Positions 16,336 to 26,226 of a stretch of 64,000 nt of DNA are shown piece after piece. Below the pieces are notes generated by a model, which was not told the origin of the DNA, made no database searches, and saw only the letters and a program-made list of their open reading frames with translations. Both the position numbers and the translations under genes were made by a program. Each line of letters opens with the position of its first letter. The first letter of the stretch is position 1. The stretch spans positions 1-64,000 of the forward strand of contig NZ_FORG01000015.1 of assembly GCF_900113945.1 (NCBI RefSeq), written 5' to 3'. This DNA comes from Xenorhabdus mauleonii. GTDB lineage: Bacteria; Pseudomonadota; Gammaproteobacteria; Enterobacterales; Enterobacteriaceae.

Positions 16336-16360
16336 AGGCGGCTGAAGAGTCGCCTTTTTT
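16336..16360 (+). terminator. rph-pyrE intercistronic attenuator
   Basis: AGGCG (16336-16340) pairs with CGCCT (16351-16355) and is followed by a T run to 16360. It stands 11 bp past the rph stop and 62 bp before pyrE. In E. coli the same place holds the UTP-controlled attenuator, where ribosomes following rph decide whether pyrE is read. The same control is inferred here. Confidence 0.7.
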
Positions 16361-16421
16361 ATGCCTGCAATACCTGAAATACAGTAAAGAAAAACAGTAA
16401 AGACCAAAGAGGAGAACCCCA

Positions 16422-17063
16422 ATGAAAGCCTATCAGCGCGAATTTATTGAGCTGGCACTGAAGAAACAGGTGCTGAAATTTGGCGAGTTTACGCTGAAAT
16501 CTGGCCGTAAAAGTCCGTATTTTTTCAATGCGGGGTTGTTTAATACCGGGCGTGATTTGGCGTTGATTGGTCGTTTCTATGCAGCAGCATTGCTGGATAG
16601 TGGTATTCAGTGTGATCTGTTGTTTGGGCCTGCATATAAGGGAATCCCCATCGCAACGACCGCCGCGGTGGCACTGGCAGAACATCATGATATTGACATG
16701 CCTTATTGCTTTAACCGCAAGGAAGCCAAAGACCACGGTGAAGGTGGAACACTGGTTGGCAGCTCGCTGCAAGGCAATGTTGTGGTTGTGGATGATGTGA
16801 TTACGGCAGGAACCGCTATTCGTGAATCAATGGAAATTATTAAGCAGCACGGCGCCACTCTGTCAGGGGTCATTTTGTGTCTGGATCGTCAGGAACGTGG
16901 ACGGGAAACGCTTTCTGCTATTCAAGAAGTAGAACGTGATTACCATTGCCAGGTTTTCTCCATCATTACCTTGAATGATTTGGTGAGCTATTTGCGTGAA
17001 AATCCGGAGATGAAATCTCATCTGGATGCAGTTGAAGCGTATCGCAAAGAATACGGTATTTGA
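16422..17063 (+). CDS. pyrE: Orotate phosphoribosyltransferase
   Basis: 213 residues, matching the E. coli size. It joins orotate to PRPP to give orotidine monophosphate in pyrimidine synthesis. The orotate loop ([16 protein letters not shown]), FGPAYKGIP, the flexible loop [15 protein letters not shown] and the PRPP motif [13 protein letters not shown] are all present. AAAGAGGAG precedes the ATG. Confidence 0.97.
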   Translation: MKAYQREFIELALKKQVLKFGEFTLKSGRKSPYFFNAGLFNTGRDLALIGRFYAAALLDSGIQCDLLFGPAYKGIPIATTAAVALAEHHDIDMPYCFNRKEAKDHGEGGTLVGSSLQGNVVVVDDVITAGTAIRESMEIIKQHGATLSGVILCLDRQERGRETLSAIQEVERDYHCQVFSIITLNDLVSYLRENPEMKSHLDAVEAYRKEYGI

Positions 17064-17114
17064 CGGGTTAACTGGCTGAATGCCGATGACAGCACGGCTG
17101 TAGAAAAAGCGGTG

Positions 17115-17145
17115 AAAAAAATCCCTCGCCCAAAAGTGGGCGGGG
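17115..17145 (-). terminator. Likely terminator of the dut-slmA transcript
   Basis: CGCCCA (17127-17132) pairs with TGGGCG (17137-17142), extended by CC/GG. On the minus strand the stem is followed by seven T (complement of 17115-17121). No minus-strand gene other than slmA (178 bp upstream) would use it. Confidence 0.55.
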
Positions 17146-17231
17146 TGAGTAGTAGAAATGGTACCGCGCATGATATGTAGGGATACATATGGTTGGGATA
17201 CCATTATTGAGCTACTTTATAGTGAACTCAA

Positions 17232-17258
17232 TGAGTTGTGGTATGTTAACACAACTCA
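17232..17258. repeat. Inverted repeat TGAGTTGTG/CACAACTCA
   Basis: The 9-bp arms at 17232-17240 and 17250-17258 are exact, with loop 17241-17249. The plus strand continues with an A run, not T, so it is not a plain terminator for pyrE. It could be an operator or an RNA stem. The stretch 17064-17322 has no gene. Confidence 0.5.
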
Positions 17259-17322
17259 ATAAAAAAACCGCACGTTATCATCATTCACTGCATAAAAAGG
17301 AAAATTACAGCAGGGAGATAAC

Positions 17323-17922
17323 TTATTGCAATTGGGTCAAGATCAATGGCCATCGGACTTCAAACTCTGTTGTCGGGCGATAGCGAAATTCGGAGCGGAC
17401 AAAGCGGGAAAGCATTCCCTCACAAAATGCCAGCAATTGTGAGGCCAACACGGTCTCTTCATGGCTGAATCCCTGCCCATCACGGATCTTTTTCTCTTTT
17501 AAAATTTGACGAAGCTGCACTTCAATTCGTTCAAATAACTGGTTGATTCTATTTTGCAGCCTGTCTTGTTCGAACATTAGGGCATGACCCGTCATGATCC
17601 GGGTTAGACCTGGATTTTTCTCTGCAAAGCCTAAAATCAGAGTGAGGATTAACCGTATGCGCGTGATGGTATCTTTTTCATCTTGCAGGATTAGGTTGAT
17701 GCGTGAAATTAAAGAATCTTCAATAAACTCAATCAGGCTATCAAACATCCGGGTTTTGCTCGGAAAATGACGGTAAAGTGCTGCCTCAGAAACGCCAACG
17801 TTTGCGGCGAGTTTTGCAGTGGTAATGCGCTGGCTGCCATCACTGGACTCAAGCATATGCGCCAGTGCCTGCAAGATTTCCTCGCGTCTATTTTTCTTTT
17901 TTGTACGTTCTTTTTCTGCCAT
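17323..17922 (-). CDS. slmA: Nucleoid occlusion factor SlmA (TetR family)
   Basis: 199 residues from the ATG at 17922 (MAEKERTKK). A longer frame from 17955 adds 11 residues that the family lacks. The TetR-type helix-turn-helix is at [28 protein letters not shown]. SlmA binds palindromes on the chromosome and blocks FtsZ rings over the nucleoid. The protein is almost identical in layout to E. coli SlmA, including the ending [20 protein letters not shown]. It follows dut in the same direction after 140 bp. Confidence 0.96.
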   Translation of the reverse strand: MAEKERTKKKNRREEILQALAHMLESSDGSQRITTAKLAANVGVSEAALYRHFPSKTRMFDSLIEFIEDSLISRINLILQDEKDTITRIRLILTLILGFAEKNPGLTRIMTGHALMFEQDRLQNRINQLFERIEVQLRQILKEKKIRDGQGFSHEETVLASQLLAFCEGMLSRFVRSEFRYRPTTEFEVRWPLILTQLQ

Positions 17923-18062
17923 GTCTGATAAAACCCCTGTAAAACAGCAAAACAAACCCTGCTATTTTTGCCCACAACATGATTGCTGAAAACGGTCTTC
18001 ATCAATCACCCTGTAGGCAAAAAATATAAAAATCGGTTGACGGTATCAGGCTTTATGGAAAG

Positions 18063-18521
18063 TTATTGACGACCGGAATGACCAAAACCACCACTACCGC
18101 GTTTGCTGGTTTCAAAATCTTCAACCACATTAAATTCAGCTTGTACAACGGGAACGAAAACCATTTGAGCGATACGTTCACCCGGTTCAATGATGAATGT
18201 TGTGTTTCCGCGATTCCAGACAGAAACCATCAATTGCCCCTGATAGTCGGAATCGATGAGGCCGACCAAATTTCCCAGAACGACACCATGCTTATGGCCC
18301 AACCCTGAGCGAGGAAGAATAACCGCAGCCAATTGCTCATCCGCGATATGGATAGCAATTCCGGTTGGCAGAAGTTCAGTCTGACCGGGAGCCAGCTCCA
18401 CTGCATTATCCAGACAAGCACGTAAATCTAAACCCGCAGAGCCAGGTGTAGCATAAGTCGGTAAAGGAAATTCTTGCCCGATGCGGGGATCAAGGATTTT
18501 AACGTCGATTTTTTTCATCAT
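18063..18521 (-). CDS. dut: Deoxyuridine 5'-triphosphate nucleotidohydrolase (dUTPase)
   Basis: 152 residues. It hydrolyses dUTP to dUMP and diphosphate, keeping uracil out of DNA and feeding thymidylate synthesis. All five dUTPase motifs are visible: [32 protein letters not shown] and the C-terminal [10 protein letters not shown] arm. The start overlaps the end of coaBC by 23 bp. Confidence 0.97.
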   Translation of the reverse strand: MMKKIDVKILDPRIGQEFPLPTYATPGSAGLDLRACLDNAVELAPGQTELLPTGIAIHIADEQLAAVILPRSGLGHKHGVVLGNLVGLIDSDYQGQLMVSVWNRGNTTFIIEPGERIAQMVFVPVVQAEFNVVEDFETSKRGSGGFGHSGRQ

Positions 18522-19743
18522 AGCGTTTGAATATCTCGTCTAATAAGCGGTGGCTGAGTTGTAATTTACCACTGTGGGGCAAATGAACACTACCATCATG
18601 CCAGAATAGATGTAATGCATTGGTATCACTGTTGAAACCGTGTCCGGCCAGGGATACATCGTTCGCGCAAATCAAGTCTAAGTGTTTTTGCTTGAGTTTT
18701 CCGCGGGCGTATTCTTCCACATTCTGGGTTTCGGCTGCAAATCCAACGACGAATGGACGATTTTTTTCCAGCGCTGCAACGCTTGCTACAATGTCAGGAT
18801 TTTTTATCAGGGTGAATGTCATTTCGTCACCCTGTTTTTTGATTTTTTCAGGCGCGATTTGTTTGGAGCGGTAATCAGAGACGGCCGCACATCCGATAAA
18901 TATATCTTGTGAGGTGGCTGTTGCCTGAACTTGCTCGTGCATTTCCAGCGCACTTGTTACGTCAATGCGTTTGACTCCGGCGGGAGTTGGTAGATTAACC
19001 GGGCCGGAGATTAAAGTAACCTTCGCTCCGCGCTCTGCCGCCGCCTGTGCAATAGAAAACCCCATTTTGCCGGAGCTGTGATTGCTGATGAAACGGACGG
19101 GATCTAAGGCTTCGCGGGTTGGGCCTGCGGTAATCGTGATGCTCAGGCCGGCAAAATCTTGTCGGGCGTTGAAATGTTGCGTTGCCTGTTCGACAATCGC
19201 CATAGGTTCTAACATTCTTCCGGGGCCCACATCGCCGCATGCTTGATTGCCTTCATCTGGACCCCAGAACATGACATTGCGCTCTTTAAGAACCTTCAGG
19301 TTATGTTGGGTGGCGTGCGCACGATACATTTGCTGGTTCATCGCTGGAGCAACTGCAATCGGTGCCGCAGAAGCCAAGCAAATTGTGGTCAATAAATCAT
19401 TTGCCATACCCGCAGCTAAACGCGCCAGCAGATCGGCAGTCGCAGGGGCAAGAATGATTAAGTCAGCCCATTTTGCCAGTTCAATATGCCCCATCGCGGC
19501 TTCGGCTGCCGGATCCAAAAGATCGTCAGAAACAGGGTAGCCTGATACCGCCTGCAAGGTAAGCGGAGTAATGAAAGCTTTAGCCGCGGGCGTCATAACG
19601 ACACGTACCTGAGCACCGCGATCACGTAAACGACGTACCAATTCGGCGGTTTTGTAAGCTGCGATCCCGCCGCTGATGCCGAGTACGATTTGTTTACCAG
19701 AAAGTTGTTTACCAGATATTTGTTGGCCGGAAGATCCTGTCAT
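18499..19743 (-). CDS. coaBC: Coenzyme A biosynthesis bifunctional protein CoaBC (Dfp)
   Basis: 414 residues. The N-terminal flavoprotein domain (phosphopantothenoylcysteine decarboxylase) has [10 protein letters not shown], the substrate-binding PAMNQQMY and the [10 protein letters not shown] clamp. The C-terminal domain (phosphopantothenoylcysteine synthetase) has [25 protein letters not shown] and AAVSDYR. Together they make 4'-phosphopantetheine. The N-terminus carries a short extra stretch with repeated GKQ units ([14 protein letters not shown]) before the usual start, so an internal start is possible but no better site was found. Confidence 0.96.
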   Translation of the reverse strand: MTGSSGQQISGKQLSGKQIVLGISGGIAAYKTAELVRRLRDRGAQVRVVMTPAAKAFITPLTLQAVSGYPVSDDLLDPAAEAAMGHIELAKWADLIILAPATADLLARLAAGMANDLLTTICLASAAPIAVAPAMNQQMYRAHATQHNLKVLKERNVMFWGPDEGNQACGDVGPGRMLEPMAIVEQATQHFNARQDFAGLSITITAGPTREALDPVRFISNHSSGKMGFSIAQAAAERGAKVTLISGPVNLPTPAGVKRIDVTSALEMHEQVQATATSQDIFIGCAAVSDYRSKQIAPEKIKKQGDEMTFTLIKNPDIVASVAALEKNRPFVVGFAAETQNVEEYARGKLKQKHLDLICANDVSLAGHGFNSDTNALHLFWHDGSVHLPHSGKLQLSHRLLDEIFKRYDEKNRR

Positions 19744-20019
19744 TTTGATTGCCCAGATGTAAGTGACGGTTCCTTAGTATTCTATCATAAGAAAATATTG
19801 AGTTGAGAATCCCTCTAGCTGCGGTACCTAAAAATAACGAATTTGCGAAGCGCTGCGCAGGCCATGAATATGGGGCTGGCGGTGAATTTTTCATCATGGG
19901 ATATTGAGCGGGAAAATATTGCGGTGAGGGAGTCAGCCACCGGGGATTAAGGATGGTGGTTCATTAATGGGCATTATGGGATGGCCTGGATGGGACAAAG
20001 GATATGGAGAGTGAATATC

Positions 20020-20697
20020 ATGGAAACAGACGATGAATTGCATTCAAATCTTGCTCCTCGGGAGAAATTACTGGCTTATGGTGCCATTTCCCTAACAGAC
20101 GCTGAATTGTTAGCTATTTTTTTGCGCACAGGAACCCGGGGTATCCCTGTCGTGCAAATGGCAGAGAATTTACTGAAATCATTTGGCTCTCTTTATCATC
20201 TATTAACTGCCGATTATGCTGATTTTTGCTCCCATAAAGGCATGGGGCAATGCAAATATGTGCAATTGCAGGCAGTATCAGAATTGGCAAAACGTTTTTT
20301 CTCCGGTCAGTTTATTCATGAAGATATCATGAGTAGCCCGTCAATGACCCAGAGTTACTTACAGAATTTATTGTCTTGGCAAGATAGGGAAGTCTTTGTG
20401 GTGTTATTTTTGACGAACCAAAATAAAGTTATCTGCCATGACGAAATGTTTAAAGGAACGATAAACAAAGTTGAAATTCATCCGCGTGAAATTGTGAAAC
20501 AAGCGGTTAAGGTTAATGCCGCTGCAATAATTCTTGCCCACAATCACCCTTCGGGCAATCCGGAGCCGAGCTTGGCAGACAAATTAGTAACAGAAAAAAT
20601 TATTGCTGCTTGTGATTTGGTTGGTGTTAAGGTTTTGGATCATATAGTCATTGGTAAACAATATTGTGTTTCATTTCTGGAAAGAGGTTGGATTTAA
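20020..20697 (+). CDS. radC: RadC/YicR family JAMM-domain protein
   Basis: 225 residues from the ATG at 20020, which has GGAGAG 8 bp upstream and gives the usual family length. The frame is open from 19981. The UPF0758 N-terminal helix-hairpin part (PREKLLAYGAISLTDAELLAI) is followed by the metalloprotease-like JAMM site H-x-H-PSGNPEPS-x-x-D near residue 175. Despite the name, a DNA-repair role is not established for this family. The 276 bp before it (19744-20019) hold nothing I can name. Confidence 0.93.
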   Translation: METDDELHSNLAPREKLLAYGAISLTDAELLAIFLRTGTRGIPVVQMAENLLKSFGSLYHLLTADYADFCSHKGMGQCKYVQLQAVSELAKRFFSGQFIHEDIMSSPSMTQSYLQNLLSWQDREVFVVLFLTNQNKVICHDEMFKGTINKVEIHPREIVKQAVKVNAAAIILAHNHPSGNPEPSLADKLVTEKIIAACDLVGVKVLDHIVIGKQYCVSFLERGWI

Positions 20698-20740
20698 AAC
20701 GTTTTTTTAACGATCCGGTCAGATCTTAGTTGTTCGGGAC

Positions 20741-20769
20741 TTGAGCATCGGCGAATGAGGGCGTATACT
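20741..20769 (+). promoter_or_regulatory. Predicted strong sigma-70 promoter of rpmBG
   Basis: TTGAGC (20741-20746) and TATACT (20764-20769) are 17 bp apart, ~205 bp upstream of rpmB. The long leader between them and the gene is G+C-balanced and could fold, as is usual for ribosomal protein operons. Confidence 0.7.
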
Positions 20770-20953
20770 ACGCCACCTTTGAGGATCTTGGGTTTGGCGA
20801 GAAGAGCCTATCTCAGTAGCTTTTTTACTGATAAATTGTGAGTCTTTTCAGTGACAGTCTTTTCGGTAAAGACGTTTTTTCGGTACAAAAATGTACTGAG
20901 ATGGGCTCCTAAGCCTGACGAGGCGGCCACTCCCAATACGAAGCTCGAGCTGA

Positions 20954-21211
<258 letters not shown>

Positions 21212-21219
21212 GGAGCTGA

Positions 21220-21390
<171 letters not shown>

Positions 21391-21403
21391 TTTTAGTGGA
21401 TTG

Positions 21404-21431
21404 AAAAAACCCAGCGATGCTGGGTTTTTTT
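21404..21431 (+). terminator. Rho-independent terminator of rpmBG
   Basis: AACCCAGC and GCTGGGTT flank a 3-nt loop, followed by a run of seven T. It begins 14 bp past the rpmG stop, so the glycosyltransferase block downstream needs its own promoter. Confidence 0.9.
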
Positions 21432-21549
21432 ATGCCTATTGATAAGGTTTCGAATGCCTGAGACAAATCAGGTTATTCGTAGACGTAACCCATTGTTCAG
21501 TTATACTACGCCTTTTTCATTATTAACCATCGGGCGTGACTGAAGGAAA

Positions 21550-22668
21550 ATGGCTAAAAAGACCTTGAATATCTTACACACAGAATCGTCGTGTGGCTGG
21601 GGAGGACAGGAGATCCGTATCCTGACCGAATCTCAGGGCATGATACAGCGTGGTCACCATGTGGTTATCGTTTGTTGTCCTACTTCCACCCTTTATCGTG
21701 AAGCCCATCGTTATGGCGTACCTGTTATTGCGCTCCCGATAGAAAAAAAGCGTCTTGCTTGCTTGCAGGCAATGCGTCGCTGGCTAAAGACGGAAGGTGG
21801 TCAATTTGATGTTATTAATACACACAGTTCTACTGATTCCTGGCTGGTTGCTGCGGCATGTGCCACATTGAAAGACTCCCCTCCGGTTGTCCGTACACGT
21901 CATGTTTCCACCCATGTGTCTAAATCTATAGCAACGCGTTGGTTGTATCTGAATGCCAGTCAGCATATTGTGACTACGGGTGAAAAGCTGCGGCAATACT
22001 TGCACACACATAATGCTTATCCACTCTCCCATATGACTTCTGTGCCTACAGGGATCGATTTGACTCGCTTTCGCCCTGAAAATAAGCAGCAGAGCCGTCA
22101 ACGTATCGGCATCAAGGATAAACCCACGCTTGGCATTGTTGCCACCATGCGAACTTGGAAAGGGCATCGTTATCTGCTTGAAAGCTGGAAAACCCTTCAT
22201 CAGCGTTATCCAGACTGGCAGTTGTTATTTGTGGGGGATGGTCCACAGAGAAAAAATCTCGAGCCACAAGTTCAGCAGGAAGGATTGAACGAGAGCGTTA
22301 TTTTTCTTGGCAACCGGCAGGATGTTCCTGATTGTCTGAATGCAATGGATATCTTTGCCTTACCTTCGTTTGGCAATGAAGGTGTGCCACAAGGTATCAT
22401 GCAGGCAATGGCGTGTGGATTGCCTGTTGTCTCGACCTCTGTAGGGGCTATTGCAGAGGCTGTAATTGATGGGGATACGGGATACGTTATTGAACCCAAG
22501 CACGTCGAGCAGTTAACGGAAAAATTAGAATTTCTGATGAATGATGATGAACTGCGTTTGCGAATGGGAAGTACTGCATTGGGGCGGGCTACGGACTTAT
22601 TTGGCATGGATAATATGTTAGAAAAAATGGAATCTATTTTCTATCAGAGTATAGAAAATAAGCGTTGA
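21550..22668 (+). CDS. GT4-family glycosyltransferase, LPS core
   Basis: 372 residues, GT-B fold. The N-terminal acceptor domain has a Gly-rich GWGGQEIRIL loop. The C-terminal nucleotide-sugar domain has PTGIDLTRF, MRTWKGHRYL, FVGDGPQRKNLE and the PSFGNEGVPQGIMQAMACGLPVV acidic motif. It probably adds an outer-core sugar to lipid A-core on the cytoplasmic side. The sugar and linkage cannot be read from the sequence. It is the first of four plus-strand transferase genes between rpmG and mutM. Confidence 0.85.
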   Translation: MAKKTLNILHTESSCGWGGQEIRILTESQGMIQRGHHVVIVCCPTSTLYREAHRYGVPVIALPIEKKRLACLQAMRRWLKTEGGQFDVINTHSSTDSWLVAAACATLKDSPPVVRTRHVSTHVSKSIATRWLYLNASQHIVTTGEKLRQYLHTHNAYPLSHMTSVPTGIDLTRFRPENKQQSRQRIGIKDKPTLGIVATMRTWKGHRYLLESWKTLHQRYPDWQLLFVGDGPQRKNLEPQVQQEGLNESVIFLGNRQDVPDCLNAMDIFALPSFGNEGVPQGIMQAMACGLPVVSTSVGAIAEAVIDGDTGYVIEPKHVEQLTEKLEFLMNDDELRLRMGSTALGRATDLFGMDNMLEKMESIFYQSIENKR

Positions 22669-22871
22669 TGAGCAGCCACTTAAAATTTATCGGGAAATGA
22701 TGCTAGCGAGCACTGATTAGCTGAGTTAATTAAAATATGATGATTTTGTTTTTTTGTTGCCGATGAAAGCTATCTGTCAGTAAATAGAACATTTAATTAC
22801 TTTGCGATATAGTGTGTGCAATATAGAGTATTTAAGCCAGTGATTGAATTGATTATTTGATATTCATTATT

Positions 22872-23876
22872 ATGCAGCCTAAAAATATTCTGATCATAGA
22901 TATAGCCCGTATTGGCGATACCTTGCTGGTAACGCCGGTTATTCGTGCATTGAAAGCAAAATGGCCGTCAGCAAATATTGATGTATTGGCGCATAAAAAA
23001 ACAAAAGAAATACTAGAACACATTGACACGATTAATGAATTGAAGGCTTTTTCAAAAGGTAAGGCCAAGTGGTGTGGGTGGTTTTCTCGCCAACAATACG
23101 AATTGGCGCTAGTTTATGGTCACGATAAATCACTGGTGCAATATGCCAAGCGTAAAGCAAATTTGACCATTTATTTCTCGGATATTTCTGAGAAAAAATC
23201 ACATGAATATACGGTGGCAAAACCTTTGCAACTTATGCTGGCACAGCAGGAAAGGGCACTGCTGTTAAATGTTCTGGGGGTTGAAGTAAATGATTGGCGT
23301 TTGCAGTATTGTGTCAATCCAGATGAAGAGGAATACGCCAGAGATTTTCTTCAGCGGCAAGGATTGGTTAATCAATTGCGGATAGGCTTTCAGTTACAGA
23401 GTTTTCCGGCTAAAGCTTACCGTGACTGGCCAGTTGAATACTTTCACGAGCTTGCCCAGCGTATTTATTGTGATTACCCGCATGCGCATATTTTGTTGTT
23501 GGGCAGCAAAGAGGGTGAAGAGAGTGCCCAAAAACTGGCTGACAAACTGGGAGCAAACAGATGTACGTCGTTGGCGGGTCAAACAACAATGCGGCAGAAT
23601 GCGGCAATCATGAGCCAACTCGATCTATACATTGGTGTGGATACGGGAACGACTCATCTGGCAGGGGCATTGGGGATACCTATGGTTGCTTTGTATCATA
23701 GCTTTCATCCGGGCCGTTTTCTTGCCCCCCAGCAACATCCCAAGTTAATGGTAATTGAACATCCGGTAGATTATCAGCAGGCAACTCGTCAAGACACAAT
23801 GTCAGCAATAGCGGTGGAGCAAGTTTGGCATTCTGCAAAGAGACTGCTGGAAAGTAAACGAAAGGATAATGAATAA
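22872..23876 (+). CDS. GT9-family (heptosyltransferase-like) LPS core glycosyltransferase
   Basis: 334 residues from the ATG at 22872. The frame opens at a TTG 15 bp earlier. The GT9 layout is clear: IDIARIGDTLLVTPVIRALK at the N-terminus, a middle RIGFQLQSFPAK site and the D-TGTTHLAGALGIP motif near residue 265. GT9 enzymes transfer heptose or hexose from ADP-linked or other donors. It is not WaaC, WaaF or WaaQ, all of which are found elsewhere in the window, so it is a fourth member. The 203 bp before it are AT-rich and may hold a promoter. The end overlaps the next gene by 8 bp. Confidence 0.85.
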   Translation: MQPKNILIIDIARIGDTLLVTPVIRALKAKWPSANIDVLAHKKTKEILEHIDTINELKAFSKGKAKWCGWFSRQQYELALVYGHDKSLVQYAKRKANLTIYFSDISEKKSHEYTVAKPLQLMLAQQERALLLNVLGVEVNDWRLQYCVNPDEEEYARDFLQRQGLVNQLRIGFQLQSFPAKAYRDWPVEYFHELAQRIYCDYPHAHILLLGSKEGEESAQKLADKLGANRCTSLAGQTTMRQNAAIMSQLDLYIGVDTGTTHLAGALGIPMVALYHSFHPGRFLAPQQHPKLMVIEHPVDYQQATRQDTMSAIAVEQVWHSAKRLLESKRKDNE

Positions 23877-24981
23877 AATGAAAATAGGGTTTATCGATGT
23901 TACCGTTACGATGTCTTATGGCGGAATTCAAACGGCTGTTTGGGAGTTGGCTAAAGCGTTGACAGATGCGGGGCATGAAATCCATATTTTCGGCGGCACG
24001 GGGGATGTTCGACCTGCATTGGGTGATCGGAATATCCATGTGCATACATTCCCCTTTACCCCCAGGGAGCGGGTAATTAACATTGGGCGCCGTTTTCAAC
24101 GCATTGTTGAACGTTACTCTTTTGCCCGGCATGCCCGCGAAACGGTGATTGCTGAAGAATTTGATTGGGTGGTTTTAACAAAGCCCTTTGATTTTTTCTG
24201 GCCCAGAATGATACCTGAAACCTCTCATACAAAGTTTTGCTATATGAGTGGTGGCACCAGTTTTTTTAAAGGGGATCGCATCTTAGGCAAAAAAATATCC
24301 GCATGGGTTGCATGCAGCCATTTTAATGCCTGGCAGATACAGCATCATTTTAAGCAATTCCCAAGAGTCATCTATAATGGTGTAGATATTGATAAATTCA
24401 AGCCTGCTGACTCTGATGTCAGAACCCGACTGGGTATTAGTGAAGAAACATTTTTGTTAACTTTTGCTGGTAGATTGGTGGGTTGGAAAGGCATGAAGGT
24501 GGCTATTGATGCAATGGCTTTGCTGCGGGAGCAGGATGTGAAGCTATTGATTATTGGTCATGGTGAGAATTTGCAGTCACTGAAAAAGCGGGTTTCCGAT
24601 CTGCGGTTGGAAAAATCTGTTATTTTCCATCCGTCAGTCAATCATGATCAATTACCTGAGTTTTATGCTGCGGGAAATGCGGGTATTTTTCCCAGTATTG
24701 GTGATGAAGCATTCGGCATTACAATTGCTGAAGCGATGGCATGTGGACGCCCCGTGATCGCCAGTTATATTGGTGGGATACCTGAAGTCGTTGGCAATGA
24801 GAATAATGCAGGTATTCTGGTCGCCCCGGGAGATGCCAAAGCCATTACTGACGCAGTCAATCATCTTTTATCCTTGCCTGATAGAGGAAAACGTATGGGC
24901 GCATGTGCTCGCCAGAGGATTGAGTCCCTGTATACTTGGGAACATTCTGCTATTCGTTTATTGAGTGCCATAAAAAAATAA
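23869..24981 (+). CDS. GT4-family glycosyltransferase, LPS core
   Basis: 370 residues, GT-B fold. SYGGIQTAVWELAKALTDAGHE marks the N-terminal domain, and FAGRLVGWKGMKVAI, IIGHGENLQSLKK and PSIGDEAFGITIAEAMACGRPVI the donor domain. It overlaps the GT9 gene before it by 8 bp and the next gene by one base (TAATG), so the three are read together. A role in outer core synthesis is inferred from the neighbours. Donor and acceptor are unknown. Confidence 0.85.
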   Translation: MNKMKIGFIDVTVTMSYGGIQTAVWELAKALTDAGHEIHIFGGTGDVRPALGDRNIHVHTFPFTPRERVINIGRRFQRIVERYSFARHARETVIAEEFDWVVLTKPFDFFWPRMIPETSHTKFCYMSGGTSFFKGDRILGKKISAWVACSHFNAWQIQHHFKQFPRVIYNGVDIDKFKPADSDVRTRLGISEETFLLTFAGRLVGWKGMKVAIDAMALLREQDVKLLIIGHGENLQSLKKRVSDLRLEKSVIFHPSVNHDQLPEFYAAGNAGIFPSIGDEAFGITIAEAMACGRPVIASYIGGIPEVVGNENNAGILVAPGDAKAITDAVNHLLSLPDRGKRMGACARQRIESLYTWEHSAIRLLSAIKK

Positions 24982-26153
24982 TGAAAATAGCCTATATTGA
25001 TCCTTATCCAGTGCCTGATTACCGAGTGGCCTCATTGCAGATTTTGCAAAATGTAGATGCTTTTGCGCGTCAGGGGCATCATGTGTGTCTAATCACGCCG
25101 AAAGGACAAAATTGTGTTGAGGAGATCATTGATAGGCCATTGCCACCTTCTGTGGAATTAATCTCTTTGCATAATATTCGTAGGAAATGGTATTTCCCGC
25201 TGAATACACAGAAATTGTTTTATTTTCAGGTAACGAAATGGCTTAAAGAACATAAGATTGATGCCATTTTCACCCGCAATATTAAAATGGCAAACTATTT
25301 GTTGTGCAAACATCCGGAAATCCCTCATTTCTTTGAAAGCCATGAAATATTCGCTCAATCATTTAAAGAATCCCATGATTTGCTAAGACGCCAAAACCAA
25401 CGCAAATATCAAAAATTGAAGAAAATTGAACGGCAGGTTTATGGTAAGTCTCAGGTTATTTTTACCCTGACTTCGTTGTTGAGGGAGGATATCTATCAGG
25501 AATATGGTGTGAAAACACCGATTGTCGTGGCTCCTGATGGTGTTGATATACTGGCGGTTGAGTCGGTGCAACAAACACTATCTGGCGGAGAAAATAAACG
25601 TCCAACCCAAGTCTTGTATCTGGGAAGTTTACATCGTTGGAAAGGGGTTCCTACGGTGTTGAAAGCGATGTCTTACCTCGATGATGCTGTATTGAATATT
25701 GCAGGTGGTACTACCGAACAGATCTCAAAATTGAAGCATACCGCTAAGCAGATTGGTGTAAGTGATAAAGTTAATTTCCTCGGTTTTATTCAACCTAAAA
25801 ATCGTTTTCAGGTTATTGCCGATAGTGATATTTGTGTTCTGCCATTGACAAAAACCAGCATTGGCAGCCGTTATACATCCCCTCTCAAACTTTTTGAATA
25901 TATGGCAATGGGCAAACCTGTTGTTATTTCTGATTTCCCTTCCATTCGAGACGCCGTCGATGAAAGGGCCGTCAATTTTGCTGACAGTGAAAATGCAGAA
26001 AGTTTTGCTGAGCAGATCCGATGGTTGATTCATCATCCTGTTGAATTGGCAGCAAAAGTTGATCATTCTCAACAATTAATTACGGCACGCTTTAACTGGG
26101 ATCAGCGTGCAAAACTGATTACGGGCGTGATGGCAGAAAAATTATCCCTGTGA
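24981..26153 (+). CDS. GT4-family glycosyltransferase, LPS core
   Basis: 390 residues from the ATG at 24981, which shares a base with the stop of the previous gene (TAATG). The frame is open 45 bp further up, but the coupled ATG gives the natural N-terminus MKIAYIDPYPVPDYRVAS. The donor domain has APDGVDI, LGSLHRWKGVPTVL, FLGFIQPKNRF and SRYTSPLKLFEYMAMGKPVV. The last is a variant of the acidic EX7E motif. It is the last of the plus-strand core transferases before the convergent waaL. Confidence 0.85.
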   Translation: MKIAYIDPYPVPDYRVASLQILQNVDAFARQGHHVCLITPKGQNCVEEIIDRPLPPSVELISLHNIRRKWYFPLNTQKLFYFQVTKWLKEHKIDAIFTRNIKMANYLLCKHPEIPHFFESHEIFAQSFKESHDLLRRQNQRKYQKLKKIERQVYGKSQVIFTLTSLLREDIYQEYGVKTPIVVAPDGVDILAVESVQQTLSGGENKRPTQVLYLGSLHRWKGVPTVLKAMSYLDDAVLNIAGGTTEQISKLKHTAKQIGVSDKVNFLGFIQPKNRFQVIADSDICVLPLTKTSIGSRYTSPLKLFEYMAMGKPVVISDFPSIRDAVDERAVNFADSENAESFAEQIRWLIHHPVELAAKVDHSQQLITARFNWDQRAKLITGVMAEKLSL

Positions 26154-26181
26154 TTATTAATTTGAAGCAAATGATGTGCAT

Positions 26182-26221
26182 AAATCCAGCCCAAAACATT
26201 GGTGATGTATGGGCTGGATTT
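26182..26221. terminator. Convergent hairpin between the GT4 gene and waaL
   Basis: AAATCCAGCCCA at 26182-26193 pairs exactly with 26210-26221 over a 16-nt loop. It lies between two convergent gene ends, so it probably serves both. T runs are short on each side. Confidence 0.6.
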
Positions 26222-26226
26222 ATTGA

